64,000 bases of DNA, taken from the NCBI GenBank assembly GCA_029237695.1, contig CM055278.1, positions 76,364,297 to 76,428,296 of the forward strand, given 5' to 3'. The DNA comes from Conchocele bisecta. Lineage: Eukaryota; Mollusca; Bivalvia; Lucinida; Thyasiridae. The notes under the pieces were generated by a model that saw only the letters and a list, made by a program, of their open reading frames with translations, was not told the DNA's origin and made no database searches. The position numbers and the translations under genes were made by a program. Of the stretch, positions 20,722 to 32,357 are shown one piece after another (within the stretch, counting starts at the first letter, position 1; the number at the start of each line of letters is the position of its first letter).

Positions 20722-20801
20722 AATAAAAACATGGTTTGACAGCATTTTAGAATCATTTCCACTGGAAATGATTTTAAAATTCTGTCGAACCATGTTTTTA
20801 T
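20722..20801. mobile_element. Palindromic MITE (AAAACATGGTTTGACAGC family)
   Basis: A near-perfect hairpin whose arms start AATAAAAACATGGTTTGACA and meet at TTTCCACTGGAAA. A second full copy is at 61993-62070 and partial or diverged copies are near 28497, 59105 and 59690. Both full copies follow CTCAATAAAA, so the ends may extend slightly further. Confidence 0.82.
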
Positions 20802-20955
20802 CAAGAAAAAATAAAGAAAGAACAGTAGACGACAAAATTTAATTCAGCTTTGTAAGGGTTAATTTCTGTGTTTTGTATCAGTGACAGTTTACCGGGTGCC
20901 ACATGGCACGTTACCGGGTGCCACGGAGAAATCGGACACGCCATCTCTGCATATA

Positions 20956-21322
20956 GCAGAACTCCAGAAAAGTTTTGTGTCAAAAGAGTATATTATACCT
21001 CCAGATTTCAAATTCAATGTGTCTTTTACTTTTACAAATGTATTATTGATTTTCTTCCTTATTAAATAGGGAATAAATGATAACATTTCTTTTTTTTTAT
21101 ATTCACCTATTTGAGCTACAAAAAGCAAACCCTGTTTGCTTTTTGCAGCTCAACTTAGTAAACGTTTAACTTACAGTATTTTCACTACTCAACTTGAAAA
21201 TCAATGCGTATTTTCGCATTGCTGTGAGTATTTTGTACTTCCACTTTTGATTGATAATCAATGCGTATTCTGCTAAAATAGGTGTGTAAAATACTCCAAT
21301 ACGTACCTTATCTGGAGCACTG
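20956..21322. mobile_element. Foldback element, CAGANCTCCAG family (uninterrupted copy)
   Basis: Left end CAGAACTCCAGAAAAG, right end CTTATCTGGAGCACTG. An internal perfect hairpin GAGCTACAAAAAGCAAAC / GTTTGCTTTTTGCAGCTC lies at 21113-21152. At 21056 it reads CTTCCTTATTAAATAGGG, the empty site of a TTAA insertion present in the sister copy at 29233-30743. Confidence 0.8.
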
Positions 21323-21747
21323 ATATAGGAAATACCAGGCGAGTATCTGTCCATACCACATTTATAAGGCAAGGCTTGGATATGTGAAGGAATTCCAAGC
21401 CTTGATAAACCTGATGTTACACGAGCGTGCTATTCATATTTACAATGGAAATGATTCTCAAGTACAGTGAAACAATGCTTTTATTTATAAAGCAACATCA
21501 GGCGACGCTTTTCGTGTGCATCAGTCTAAGGCTTAATTGTTATTTGATAATCATGATAATGTGTAATATCAGGACACACACATCTAAACTCAAATCTTGC
21601 ACAAGGCATTGACATTCTGCTGTTGAAAAATAGGATTATTTATTTTTATTTTTTTTCTGTAAATTTAAATGTAAATGTGTTAGAGCATTTATTTGTTTAA
21701 ATGCTTTTGTTGACAGGACATTGCGCTGCACATGTTATGCATCTATC
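21323..21747. other. No feature recognised
   Basis: AT-rich sequence with a T-rich stretch at 21640-21655 before the 36-base satellite. Confidence 0.4.
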
Positions 21748-23255
21748 ACTCCTTTCCTGCCTGGGTGGCTGGTGGGTGGTATCACTCCTTTCCTGCCTGG
21801 GTGGCTGGTGGGTGGTATCACTCCTTTCCTGCCTGGGTGGCTGGTGGGTGGTATCACTCCTTTCCTGCCTGGGTGGCTGGTGGGTAGTATCACTCCTTTC
21901 CTGCCTGGGTGGTTGGTGGGTGGTATCATTCCTTTCCTGCCTAGGCGGGTGGTGGGTGGTATCACTCCTTTCCTGCCTGGGTGGCTGGTGGGTGGTATCA
22001 CTCCTTTCCTGCCTGGACGGTGGTGGGTGGTATCACTCCTTTCCTGCCTGGGCGGCTGGTGGGTGGTATCACTCCTTTCCTGCCTGGGTGGCTGGTGGGT
22101 GGTATCACTCCTTTCCTGCCTGGGTGGCTGGTGGGTGGTATCACTCCTTTCCTGCCTGGACGGTGGTGGGTGGTATCACTCCTTTCCTGCCTGGGCGGCT
22201 GGTGGGTGGTATCACTCCTTTCCTGCCTGGGCGGTGGTGGGTGGTATCACTCCTTTCCTGCCTGGGTGGCTGGTGGGTGGTATCACTCCTTTCCTGCCTG
22301 TGCGGGTGGTGGGTGGTATCACTCCTTTCCTGTCTGGGTGGCTGGTGGGTGGTATCACTCCTTTCCTGCCTGGGTGGCTGGTGGGTGGTATCACTCCTTT
22401 CCTGCCTGGGCGGTGGTGGGTGGTATCACTCCTTTCCTGCCTGGGTGGCTGGTGGGTGGTATCACTCCTTTCCTGCCTGGGCGGTGGTGGGTGGTATCAC
22501 TCCTTTCCTGCCTGGGCGGTGGGCGGTGGGTGGTATCACTCCTTTCCTGCCTGGGTGGCTGGTGGGTGGTATCACTCCTTTCCTGCCTGGGCAGGTGGTG
22601 GGTGGTATCACTCCTTTCCTGCCTGGGTGGCTGGTGGGTGGTATCACTCCTTTCCTGCCTGGGCGGTGGTGGGTGGTATCACTCCTTTCCTGCCTGGGTG
22701 GCTGGTGGGTGGTATCGCTCCTTTCCTGCCTGGGCGGTGGTGGGTGGTATCACTCCTTTCCTACCTGGGCGGTGGTGGGTGGTATCACTTCTTTCCTGCC
22801 TGGGTGGCTGGTGGGTGGTATCACTCGTTTCCTGCCTGGACGGGTGGTGGGTGGTATCACTCCTTTCCTACCCGGGTGGCTGGTGAGTGGTATCACTCCT
22901 TTCCTGCCTGGGTGGCTGGTGGGTGGTATCACTCCTTTCCTGCCTGGGTGGCTGGTGGGTGGTATCACTCCTTTCCTGCCTGGGTGGGTTGTCGGTGATA
23001 TCACTTCTTTCCTGCCTGGGCGGGTGGTGGTGGGTGGTATCACTCCGTTTCTGCCTGGACGGGTGGTGGGTGGTATCATCCTTTCATCCCGGGTGGCTGT
23101 GAGTGGGTATCACTTTCCTGCCTGGGTGGTGGTGGGTGGTATCACTCCTTTCCTGCCTGGGTGGCTGGTGGGTGGTATCACTCCTTTCCTGCCTGGGTGG
23201 GTTGTCGGTGATATCACTTCTTTCCTGCCTGGGCGGGTGGTGGGTGGGTATGTTG
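21748..23255 (+). repeat. 36-bp G-rich minisatellite, about 42 units
   Basis: The unit is TCACTCCTTTCCTGCCTGGG followed by TGGCTGGTGGGTGGTA (36 bases), with frequent 33-base (CGGTGGTGGG) and 35-base versions. The unit has no stop codon in any + frame, which produces apparent ORFs up to 523 codons of LPGWLVGGITPF repeats; these are not genes. The + strand has GGG/GG runs every few bases. Confidence 0.96.
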
Positions 23256-23298
23256 TCAAGAGTATGTGTTGAAATTTCATTATGCATTATGCATTATT

Positions 23299-24480
23299 AG
23301 CTCACCTAAGCCAAGTGAGCTATTGTTACCGCTTGTCGTCCGTCCATCCGTCGTCCATCAACACTTTTCCAACCTTGTCTTCTTCTGAACCGCTGTGCCG
23401 ATGTTGACCAAACTTCATAGGGATGGTCTATGTGTTACTCCTATTCAGCTTTGTTAAAAGGCACGTCGTCGTATATCCAAGATGACCGCCGTAGAAAAGT
23501 AGGGCAAATTCTTAAAAAATCACGAACCGACCGATTTCAACGAAACTTGGCAGGAATGATCGATAGTCAATGCTCTTTCAGATTTGTTTAAAATGATGAC
23601 CCCGTGATCAAAAATCGGTCAAGTAGGGATAAAATTTCACATTTGACCAAATATGTTGTATTTGATAACCAATGGAGAATTTTTTGTTGACATCCGATGA
23701 TTACGTCATCCAAGATTGCTGCCGTCTGGTCGAAAAGTCATCCTTTAATATAGATTTCAACCATCTTCTTCTCGTGAACCGCTTGGCCGATGTTGGTCAA
23801 ACTGCACAGTTATGGTACGTGGGTGAAACCTTTTAAAGATTTGTCGTTGCATAATCCAAGATGGCCGCCATAGAAAATTAGGTCAAATTCTTGAAAAAAT
23901 CTTCTCAGGAACCGCCAGACGATTTCGAAGAAACTTGGAATGATCGATAGTCAATGCTCATTCAGATTTGTTAAAATGATGAACCCGGGATCAAAAATGG
24001 GTGGGGCCTGGGGGGTCAAGTAGGGGTCAAATTTCACATTGACCAAATATGTCATGTTGTATATCAAATCATCGAAGGTATCGAGGAGACGATTACTCTG
24101 GCGCATTTTTTCTCGAAATCGGCTGATTGTGTAATCCAAAATGGCCACCGAAAGGTCATCCTTTTATTATAGATTTCAAATGCCTTCTTATCATGAAATG
24201 CAGGTTAAACTTCATATATATGGTTCATGTGTGAAGCCATTTCATATTTGTTAAACTGGAGATCATCACATAATCCAAGATGGCCGCCATCGAAAATTAG
24301 GTTAAATATGGTCATATTATACATCAAATTGAAGGTATCGAGAAGATGATCTCTCTGGAGTATTTTTTGTCGAAATTGGATGATTATGTCATCCAAGATA
24401 GCTACATAATCCAAGATGGCCACCATAGAATATTTGGTTAGTCGCCTTCAGATGTGGTAGATCTTATTATTTATATTATT
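23299..24480 (+). mobile_element. Hairpin-led element, AGCTCACC family, tail missing
   Basis: The head hairpin AGCTCACC-TAAGCCAA-GTGAGCT is followed by GTCGTCCGTCCATCC and body units containing CCAAGATGGCCGCC, GAACCGCTTGGCCGATG and AAACTTGG...AATGATCGAT. No GGGCCATCATGGCCCT tail was found; it ends in a T-rich run near 24475. Confidence 0.75.
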
Positions 24481-25193
24481 TTTTTTTTTATAAATTGCTT
24501 ATGTTTTCTTTTTCGTGGCTTGAAATGCAAAACTGACCCATTTTTCCCTGTGATCCTTTAACCCCACATGGACTGTAAATATTTTGAGACAACCTGAACA
24601 ATTATTCAAATTATTTTTTATCAACTTGCAGATGAATTATGATGGAACTTGGTATATATAATCGACAGTCCGTGCCGTTTTTTATTGACTTTATAATGGG
24701 GATTTGGTCCTTGTTTCATGAAGATATGTGGGAATTCTTTATAACTTTCCCATTTAACAAAATGATGTATTATCGCTGTAAATAAATAGGTTAATTCAGG
24801 CTGCCGGTTACTGCACAAGAGAAATTGACAAGTCACTTGGGCTCAGATCAGCTTCACATGGAAAGTTAATGAGGGATATTTGTAGCTAGTTTTCTCCCAT
24901 TGAATTTTTTATAGAAATCCAGTCCAAATTGCGTAGTTTAGGAGGGCCTTATTGCTTTTAAAAAGGGTGAATGTTACCTTATCCAGATCATCCTACATAT
25001 CTGCGCAATCTGATCCAGGACTGCATTATATATAGATTTGCGAAGGGAAATTACTAGTTACGATCCCCCATTGCGCCGGTGTGCTAAATAATTCATCTAT
25101 ATGAATTCCAGAGATTTAGTCATCATACTGGAATATGGGGGAAGTGTCTAAACTAACAAAAGTACAAGGAAAACCCTAAACTTTTGGTACATG
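24481..25193. other. No gene recognised
   Basis: AT-rich, with only short spurious ORFs and no repeat structure by eye. Confidence 0.4.
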
Positions 25194-25195
25194 TA

Positions 25196-26150
25196 CAGTG
25201 GAACCCCTCTAAACTGAACACCCTGGGAACAGACTGAAAAGTTCCATTTAGAGGGGTTTTCGGTTTAGAGGGGTTTTCGGTTTAGAGGTTTGCTAATTAC
25301 AGTTAAGGAAATTGATTTTGTTTCACCATCAACTCTGTCCATGTGACCATATTGCAAGCATATGTACACCATTGTTTTCAATAATTATTTCCAGTTTCTT
25401 GAAAATAGTCAAAAAATAATTATATTGTGAAGGTGTTACAATTACATTCGTAAATATGATTTTAACAGAAAACACATCTCACATTTAGGTCGCATATTTT
25501 GAAATAACACTACTAGTAACCTGCACATGAGAACTGGGCCATATACAATCCCCCCTCCCCTCCCCTAATTCAATTTTCATTAGGTTTCAAAATAGACATA
25601 GCTGTCGCTGCTATTATACGGTATTACCTGAATACACGTTCTATAGTCGTAAACTATATAATAGCGATCGGACTGCGCATCTGCTCAGGTGATACCAGGG
25701 CTACACTCGTCGCACATGTCATAAGGTTTCTATGTGTGAATAACTGGTAACACAGTCGGCAGCAAGACAACGACTGTTACCGAGTGTGATTTGAATATGC
25801 GCGACTCTTGATTTAGCATATAAAGTCTTAGATTAAGATGTGACTTCACTTCGAAAATTTAACACAAACATTTGACCGATATGAGATTGCGATTTTGACA
25901 CCCAATTGTCATTAACAGCGCCGTAATTCTTTGATAGCGTCATGACGGGTGAGTTGTTCGCTTTTCAAGGTGTTCAACGCTTTTCAGTGTGTTCAACGCT
26001 GAAATAACGTTTTGGAAAGTCGTCCGGATTACAGAATAGAGGGGTAGAAAACAATGTGTTTATATAGCGGAGAATTCGGGACTTGATCATCTGTTTGGTT
26101 TAGCGAGAATTTTGGTTTAGAGGGGGGTTCGGTTTGGAGGGGTTCCACTG
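25196..26150. mobile_element. Pogo/Tigger-like element (TIR CAGTGGAACCCCTCTAAAC)
   Basis: CAGTGGAACCCCTCTAAACT at the left is inverted as GGTTTGGAGGGGTTCCACTG at the right, flanked by TA on both sides as in the Tc1/mariner-pogo superfamily. The TTTAGAGGGGTTTTCGG motif is repeated inside each end. There is no transposase ORF, so it is non-autonomous. Confidence 0.8.
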
Positions 26151-27096
26151 TACATGTATATAATATAAAAATTAATTTTTAGTTCTCTATAATCATAGTA
26201 TGTTCTCATTTTTGTGATGAAAATGGCATGATCTTGTGTTGAAATTGTAATTTTTGGAATTTGTTAAATGCAAAATAGCGTTTTTTTATGAATTGGCAGA
26301 TATTGGGACCTAGCTGAATTGACGACGGTAATGTATGTGACTGCGCGTAGTCTCTGACACGACACTACAGTCGTGGCCGGCCTCATGGTCACCGATTGGC
26401 TCCATGTGTATCGGCTTGCTGTTGAACAGACGTAAATTATCGTTCAATTTATGTTAACAAACAGTGTAGATAAAAAACAGTGTAGCTCCCATATCCATAA
26501 AAGTTACTTCCCTTGTTGGATACAGTAAACACTGTCGGCCATTTTGGGTGGCAATATTCCATTAGGCCCTATAGACAAATAGTGGAAATAATCCCATTAT
26601 CGGAGTTACTGAATTTTGCATACAAAAACACAACCCAGTTGTCTTTACATACGATTTGTTCTAACAAAATATATCGGTGCAAAAATATATATCAGAGTAT
26701 ATGTGTCTAGTCAATATCAATATTTCCTCTATTTGTTACGTCTAGTTTTGCCCACAAAGATGGTGGACAAGGGAGACTACTCTGTGTCACATGAGCTCAT
26801 CTGGGAACTGTATATTGATGTGAATGCTGATGCAGCTCAACACTTGCTACAAACGCAATAAGGTCACTGTTCATGTGGCATGTCCAATTTATGCATCCAT
26901 ATAGCATTGCCATGTGCCATATATTAGCGACAGATTCATCATAATGTTTGGTAGAAATCTTGAAAATTAGTCTGCTGAACAGACAGACAGGTGGCCAGAG
27001 CTACAGATAGGGCAGACGGGCGTGTAATGTTTGGCCAGCACACGCCTGTCGTAACTCTTCAACTTGCATTCTAGAAATTTTGCCATCATACCGGAA
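26151..27096. other. No gene recognised
   Basis: I considered 26761-26861 (starting ATGGTGGACAAGGGAGAC) as an exon, but it has no splice donor and no recognisable protein. A CAGACAGACAG / GGCAGACGGGCG patch at 26985-27020 may be the remnant of a microsatellite. Confidence 0.4.
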
Positions 27097-27098
27097 TA

Positions 27099-27306
27099 CA
27101 GTAGAACATCTCTAAACCGGACACCCACATAATCAATGTCTGCTTATGTGTTTATTGTCATCTCTCACTATTTATAACGTCTGTTCATGATCACAAACCA
27201 CATATGCCTGTTTTGCGCTGCCCATATGCCTGATTTACAGTGGAGCCTCTCTAAACCAGACACATTGGGGACCTCCCAGGGTGTCCAGTTTAGAGAGGTT
27301 CCACTG
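27099..27306. mobile_element. Short Tigger-like MITE, 208 bp
   Basis: CAGTAGAACATCTCTAAACC...GGTTCCACTG with flanking TA dinucleotides. The right 68 bases (27239-27306) alone form a hairpin, CAGTGGAGCCTCTCTAAACC / AGTTTAGAGAGGTTCCACTG. It is homologous along its length to 49266-49469. Confidence 0.8.
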
Positions 27307-27366
27307 TACTAAGGGGAAATGATAAATTGTAGTAAATTTACCAACATAACTAAAACTTTTGCGATC

Positions 27367-27421
27367 AGTGTAGATCCAGATCAGCCTGTGCATTTGCACA
27401 GTCTGATCAGGATTTACACTG
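27367..27421. repeat. Dispersed dyad repeat (GTAGATCCAGATCAG)
   Basis: A hairpin of GTGTAGATCCAGATCAGCCT / GTCTGATCAGGATTTACAC. Fragments with GATCCNGATGAGCCGG or GATCAGGATCTACA recur at about 28915, 37255, 54113, 58625 and 59850. Confidence 0.65.
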
Positions 27422-27876
27422 TTCACAATTACATCAATGAAACACCCATTATGCTTTTAACAAGCACTATTTGATCAGGAGCTACACTGGTCACGCGTGC
27501 CATAAACCCCATTTCTCCAAGTCACGGCTACATATCGGACACATTCTCTGACCATTCGTTACTTTGCCGTTGTGATAATGTGCCGAACTTTAACTCTTGT
27601 CGGTCAGTGTAATCTTTTGCTGTTGACATTTTAAACTCGTATTTCATGAGTACTTGTTTTGCAGATTTTAACTTTTCAAATATTTGGTCAACAGGTCAAT
27701 GACATGGTATTGAACACCTGATATTGGACCATGCATGATCAATACAATGTCATTGTTACTTGTTGGAATTGTTCAATTGTTATACAATTCACTAGTTTCT
27801 GATCTCAGACTCCTACCTACCTAAATCTTACTGGTCTTACTGTAGAAGTCTAGTAAAGCCCTTCAACTTTGGACGT

Positions 27877-28303
27877 TGATATCCGTCAACATGTATCAGT
27901 CAACATGTACCAGTCAACATATCAGTCAACATGTACCAGTCAACATGTATCAGTCAACATGCATCAGTCAACATGTCCAGTCAATGTATCAGTCAACATG
28001 TATCAGTCAACATGTATCAGTCAACATGCATCAGTCAACATGTATCAGTCAACAGTCAACATGTATCAGTCAACATGTATCAGTCAACATGTATCAGTCA
28101 ACATGTACCAGTCAACATGTATCAGTCAACTGTATCAGTCAAACATGTTATCAGTCAACATGTTACCAAAGTCCAACAAAATGTATCATTCAACATGTAT
28201 CAGTCAAATTGTATAGTCAACATGTATCAGTCAACAGTCAACATGTATCAGTCAACATGTATCAGTCAACATGTATCAGTCAACATGTATCAGTCAATAG
28301 GTT
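27877..28303 (+). repeat. 15-bp minisatellite (CAACATGTATCAGTC)
   Basis: About 28 units, several with short deletions. Because 15 is a multiple of three it gives apparent repetitive ORFs (NMYQS, QHVSV); these are not genes. Confidence 0.95.
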
Positions 28304-29232
28304 GACCATCTAGTTCGGGTGGCGGCCACACCCTGAGCCCTCTGGTTCTAAACTGCTGGAAACTTGATGTGTGTAGCAAAGACACTGACTTCATATTGAG
28401 TTCCTTGCTGATCACAACTTAGTCAAATGCCTAATTGATCCTCACCACGGAAATTGTTGTCTGTTGTTTGCCTTTTTGCCTTAATTCTTAACAAAAAAAA
28501 CCCTGTTTTGACAGCACATGAGAATCGTCTCCAGTGGAGAAAACATTTCCAACAGACGACAAAATTTAATTCAGTGTAGTCAGGGTTAACAGCCTTTGGC
28601 TGTGGAACATATTACATATTTATAAACAGTGTTTTTATTATAATAAAAGGTTATCAATGAATCCACGTTTCAGTTACCTGTTCGCTAATGACTTCGAACC
28701 ATGAGTTAAGTTCTGAATAGGCAGTAAAATATTGAAATATATGCCATGTCACTGTTTAGTCAAGTAAATCTGAATGAGTATTTTACCAACTGGCTGAATA
28801 AATTAAAAAAGACAATATGTCATTTTCGACCAGCGTAGGTCTAGATCAGATAAACTGACACACAGTATCATCATTGACCCTTTGAACCCGAAAGCCCGCT
28901 ATAGCGGTTTATGCAAACATTGCCGATCCAGATGAGCCGGCTCTGCACGTTTTGAAAGTAATTTTCATAAAATACCCCCCCCCCTTTTCATAAATGGACT
29001 AGTCTGAAAATAATTTTGTGACAATTGGTATGGTTGCAAAATTAACATATCAAAATACATTGAAAGGGTTAATAGATGCAACATTGTGCTTTATTGATTG
29101 ATTGGCGACGAATGTGGGACCCGATCAGGCAGAATGTGCACATATTCTGGCCTACATGTATCTCGGTCTATGTTGGTCGTAAGAGGTGTAAGGGCTGTCC
29201 TATCAACTGACGATCCCAGTTCATTTGCTTTC
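28304..29232. other. Unannotated, with small repeat fragments
   Basis: A diverged copy of the palindromic MITE (28497-28600, TTTTGACAGCACATGAGAA, ACAAAATTTAATTCAG). Around 28920-29075 lies a dispersed repeat (CCGGCTCTGCA, TTTTCATAAATGGACT, GGTTGCAAAATTAACATAT) that recurs at about 60635-60750. Confidence 0.55.
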
Positions 29233-29347
29233 CAGAGCTCCAGATAAGTTCTGTATTTATGGAGTATTATACCCCCAGATGACAAATTCAATGCGTATTT
29301 TACTTTTTGCAAATGTATTATTTATTTTCTTCCTTATAGTTATTTAA

Positions 29348-29813
29348 AGGTACTTGCCCACTCAGTATGCACAAAATGTTCTTTATAGGAAGTAAATATG
29401 TGTAAAAATTGTGTCACTATTCCACCAGTTGTACAAATTATGAGTGCCCGCTATACTGATACTGATATGCAAATGAGGCATGATATTTTTTAATTATTTA
29501 TACTAAATTAAATGTGTCGCCTGAAAAAATAATATTTTCGACAGATTATAAAGTATGATCATCGCACATCAAAAATAATACAGAGAATAAATAGTAATAT
29601 CTGTTAACATTTTAAAGAAACGCGGTTATCGCCCCTGATATCAGTGTGGAAATTTACGTCTGATATAAAATGTATAATAATGCCAATCAATACGTGGAGT
29701 AATGGTGAATGAATGTTCATTTTGCCAGAAAATGTCTCGGATTATGTCTCGAATAATGACGGATATACAGAACATTTTGTGCCTACTGAGTGGGCATGTA
29801 CCTTTAAATAGGG
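29348..29813 (+). mobile_element. PiggyBac-like MITE, TTAA-flanked, 466 bp (complete copy)
   Basis: TIRs AGGTACTTGCCCACTCAGTA and TACTGAGTGGGCATGTACCT, directly flanked by TTAA on both sides (29344-29347, 29814-29817). The paralogous host at about 21056 shows a single TTAA and no element. No ORF; presumably moved in trans by a piggyBac transposase (family knowledge). Confidence 0.88.
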
Positions 29814-29854
29814 AACAAATGATAAAAACATAAAACACATTTAACAAGAACTGC

Positions 29855-30512
29855 GTCTGTCGAACGCGGATGCCACCTGCAGCATATTTGAGAAACTGTG
29901 ACAAAGTGGTTAAGTCATTTAAGTAACCTGGTGAAGGTCAAAAGGCGAAGGTCATATAAATTATGAAAAGGCAGGTGTGGCACACATACCAATGAATGAA
30001 GTGTTGAAGTATTGAAGCAATTAAGCAACTTATGTAGATGATATGGCCAGTTTGAGAAACTTTGACGAACTGGTTAACCAAAATTGTTAAGTCATTTAAG
30101 TAACCTGGTGAAGGTGAAAAGGCGAAGGTCATATAAATTATGAAAAGGCAGGTGTGGCACACATACCAATGAATGAAGTGTTGAAGTATTGAAGCGATTA
30201 AGCAATTTATGTAGATGGTTAACCGAAAAGTGTGACGGACGGACGGACGGACGTTCTTACAGTACTATACTTATGTGGCTTATCACATGTTAAATATTAG
30301 CCACATAAAACTGTAACCAACCCTATCCTTTACCAAGTCCATAACCCTGTGGGGCTAGCCACATAAGTACCCTAATGTGTGCCCGGACGGACGGACGGAC
30401 GGACGGACAGACGGACAGACGGACGGTCCAAAAACAATATGCCACCCGGCTCTTCGAGACTGGTGGCATAACAAAAACAATATGCCACCCGGCTCTTCGA
30501 GACCGGTGGCAT
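29855..30512 (-). mobile_element. Hairpin-led element, TATGCCACC family, inverted, duplicated head
   Basis: Read on the minus strand: the head hairpin TATGCCACC-GGTCTCGAAGAGCC-GGGTGGCATA occurs twice in tandem (30437-30512), then (GTCC)n, an inner TACTTATGTGGCT-flanked palindromic insert (30258-30383), two body units of about 175 bases, and the tail GGTGGCATCCGCGTTCGACA ending TTCTTG. The second copy at 31020-31469 has the same layout. Confidence 0.82.
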
Positions 30513-30772
30513 AAAAATTCACTTAGTTGAGCAGCAAAAAGCAAACACTGTTACAGTGTTTGCTTTTTGCAGCTCAAATAAGTGAATTAAAACTTTATGA
30601 AAGTACATGTATATTCACTGCTCCATTTGATAATCAATTTGTATTTTCACATCGGTGTAAGTATTTTGTACTCCCACTTTTGATAATCAGTGTGTAAAAT
30701 AAGTGTGTAAAATAGGCCAATACGCACCTTATCTGGAGCTCTGACAATCACTGATATTGCACTTTGAAAGCA

Positions 30773-31015
30773 TCATCTGTGAGTAAAGAAACTGGCTGTT
30801 ATATGACATACAGAGTGGCCTGCGATTCTCTTACCAGGCGAATTGCAATTCCTGGAGCGCAGGATTGCAATTCGCGTTCCCATTAATCGCAATTGGACCG
30901 CAATTGGACTGCAATCATGTGCATGTGACTGCGGTCCAAAGAGTTGGTTGAGGAATTGCAATACTTATAGCGCAGTTAGCGCTGTGCTCTGCTTTTAATT
31001 GCAGTTTACGCTCAT
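30773..31015. repeat. GCAATT/GGACCGCA-rich dispersed repeat
   Basis: CCTGCGATTCTCTTACCAGG, GAATTGCAATTCCTGG and GGACCGCAATTGGACTGCAA recur inverted at about 43770-43860. Function unknown. Confidence 0.6.
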
Positions 31016-31019
31016 TTTT

Positions 31020-31469
31020 ATGCCACCGGGTTTCGAAGAAACGGGTGGCATATAGTGTTTGGACCGTCCGTCTGTCCGTCTGTCCGTACATCCGTCTGTC
31101 CGCGCTGACGGTACTATACTTATGTGGCTAGCCCCACAGGGTTATGGACTTAGTAAAGGATAGGGTTGGTTACAATTAGCCACCTAAAAATCCTTTTATG
31201 TGGCTAAAAATCCTTTTATGTGGCTAATATTTAACATGTGATAAGCCACATAAGTATAGTAATGTAAGAACGTCCGTCCGTCCGTCCATCCGGGCCAGCA
31301 TCGGGGGGTTTAGGAGCTTAGGGTAAGCGTCCGTCCGTCCGTCCGTGTCCGTCCGTCCGTCCGTCCGTCCATCCGTCCGTCCGTCCGTCACACTTTTCGG
31401 TTAACCACTTTGTCACAGTTTCTCAAATATGCTGCAGGTGGCATCCGCGTTCGACAGACGCATTTCTTG
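31020..31469 (+). mobile_element. Hairpin-led element, TATGCCACC family
   Basis: Head ATGCCACCGGGTTTCG / AAACGGGTGGCAT, (GTCC)n interrupted by the same TACTATACTTATGTGGCT palindromic insert (31117-31262) as the inverted copy, and a tail GGTGGCATCCGCGTTCGACA, GACGC, ATTTCTTG. The shared insert shows that it was already part of the source copy. Confidence 0.82.
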
Positions 31470-31745
31470 TTTTCTTTAAACTGCGAAAGAATGACCGCTT
31501 TACGCTGCGCTCTGCGGTCAAACCAGCGGACCGCTCTGCTTGACCAATGCGGCATTAAAATCGAAATAGTTGACAAACGTATCCGTGTTCCAATCCAAAA
31601 TTTTATCCCATCTGCATGTATTTAATTCAAAGTGACTAGAAAGTCAGTGGTATTGGTGATCTGTTTTTTTGGTGTGCAAATATAAATCGGCGGGTTATTG
31701 CGACACAAACAGTGAAACCTTGACCTTGACAATTTCTTGGACAAA
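31470..31745. other. GACCGC-rich remnant, otherwise unannotated
   Basis: CTGCGAAAGAATGACCGC at 31480 matches the unit of the 28-base minisatellite at 43603-43772. No gene was seen. Confidence 0.45.
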
Positions 31746-32281
31746 AAAAAATGTCGTCACTACCGTTCCGAATATCAAGAACAAATTAATAGACACCACC
31801 ATACTCACAATATATTTATTTTCATCATCGGATACATTTTCTGGCCAGATAAACAATCATTAACCATTACCCACGTATTGTTTGGCATTATTATACATTT
31901 TATATCGGAAGAAAATTTCCATATCGGAAGAAAATTTCCATATTGATATCAGGGACGATAACCGTGTTTCCTTAAAATGTTAACAGACATTACTATTTAT
32001 TCTCTGTATTTATTTTTTGATGTGCAATGATCATACTTTATAATCTGTCAATTTTTTTTTCAGTTGATGCATTTAATTAGTATAAATAATTATAAAATAT
32101 CATGCCCCATTTGCACATGAAAATACCGATACCACCGCGCGTCACTATCAGTAAAATAAATATTCCCAAATGATTATATCTGTATAGCGGGCACTGTTTA
32201 TAACTAGTGGAATAGTGACAATTATACACTTATTTAATTCCCATAAAGAGCATTTTTAGCCTACTGAGTGGGCATGCACCT
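31746..32281 (-). mobile_element. PiggyBac-like MITE, inverted, one end truncated
   Basis: The reverse complement follows 29348-29813 closely (AATGCCAA, TATAAAATGTATAATA, TTTATAATCTG). Its right end TACTGAGTGGGCATGCACCT is followed by TTAA (32282-32285). The other terminus is not recognisable. Confidence 0.75.
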
Positions 32282-32357
32282 TTAAAAAGGTGTTTTGGAC
32301 AATTTTTGCAGACAGTGCGATATAGTCTGCGCATTGACGTCCATCCATAGTTTTTTT

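Larger units (their letters stand above)
29233..30743. mobile_element. Foldback element, CAGAGCTCCAG family, split by two insertions
   Basis: The left end CAGAGCTCCAGATAAG pairs with the right end CTTATCTGGAGCTCTG. Relative to the sister copy (20956-21322) it carries a TTAA-flanked MITE (29348-29813) and a hairpin-led element (29855-30512). The internal hairpin GCAAAAAGCAAACACTGT / ACAGTGTTTGCTTTTTGC survives at about 30535-30580. Confidence 0.8.

Noticed and set aside
21701..23272. 523-codon and 425-codon open frames of LPGWLVGGITPF-type repeats
   Set aside because: They follow the 36-base satellite, whose unit has no stops and a length divisible by three; other + frames are equally open and there is no start context or splice logic.
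26761..26861. Exon-like stretch starting ATGGTGGACAAGGGAGACTA
   Set aside because: It ends in a stop with no donor or acceptor in phase and has no recognisable protein similarity.
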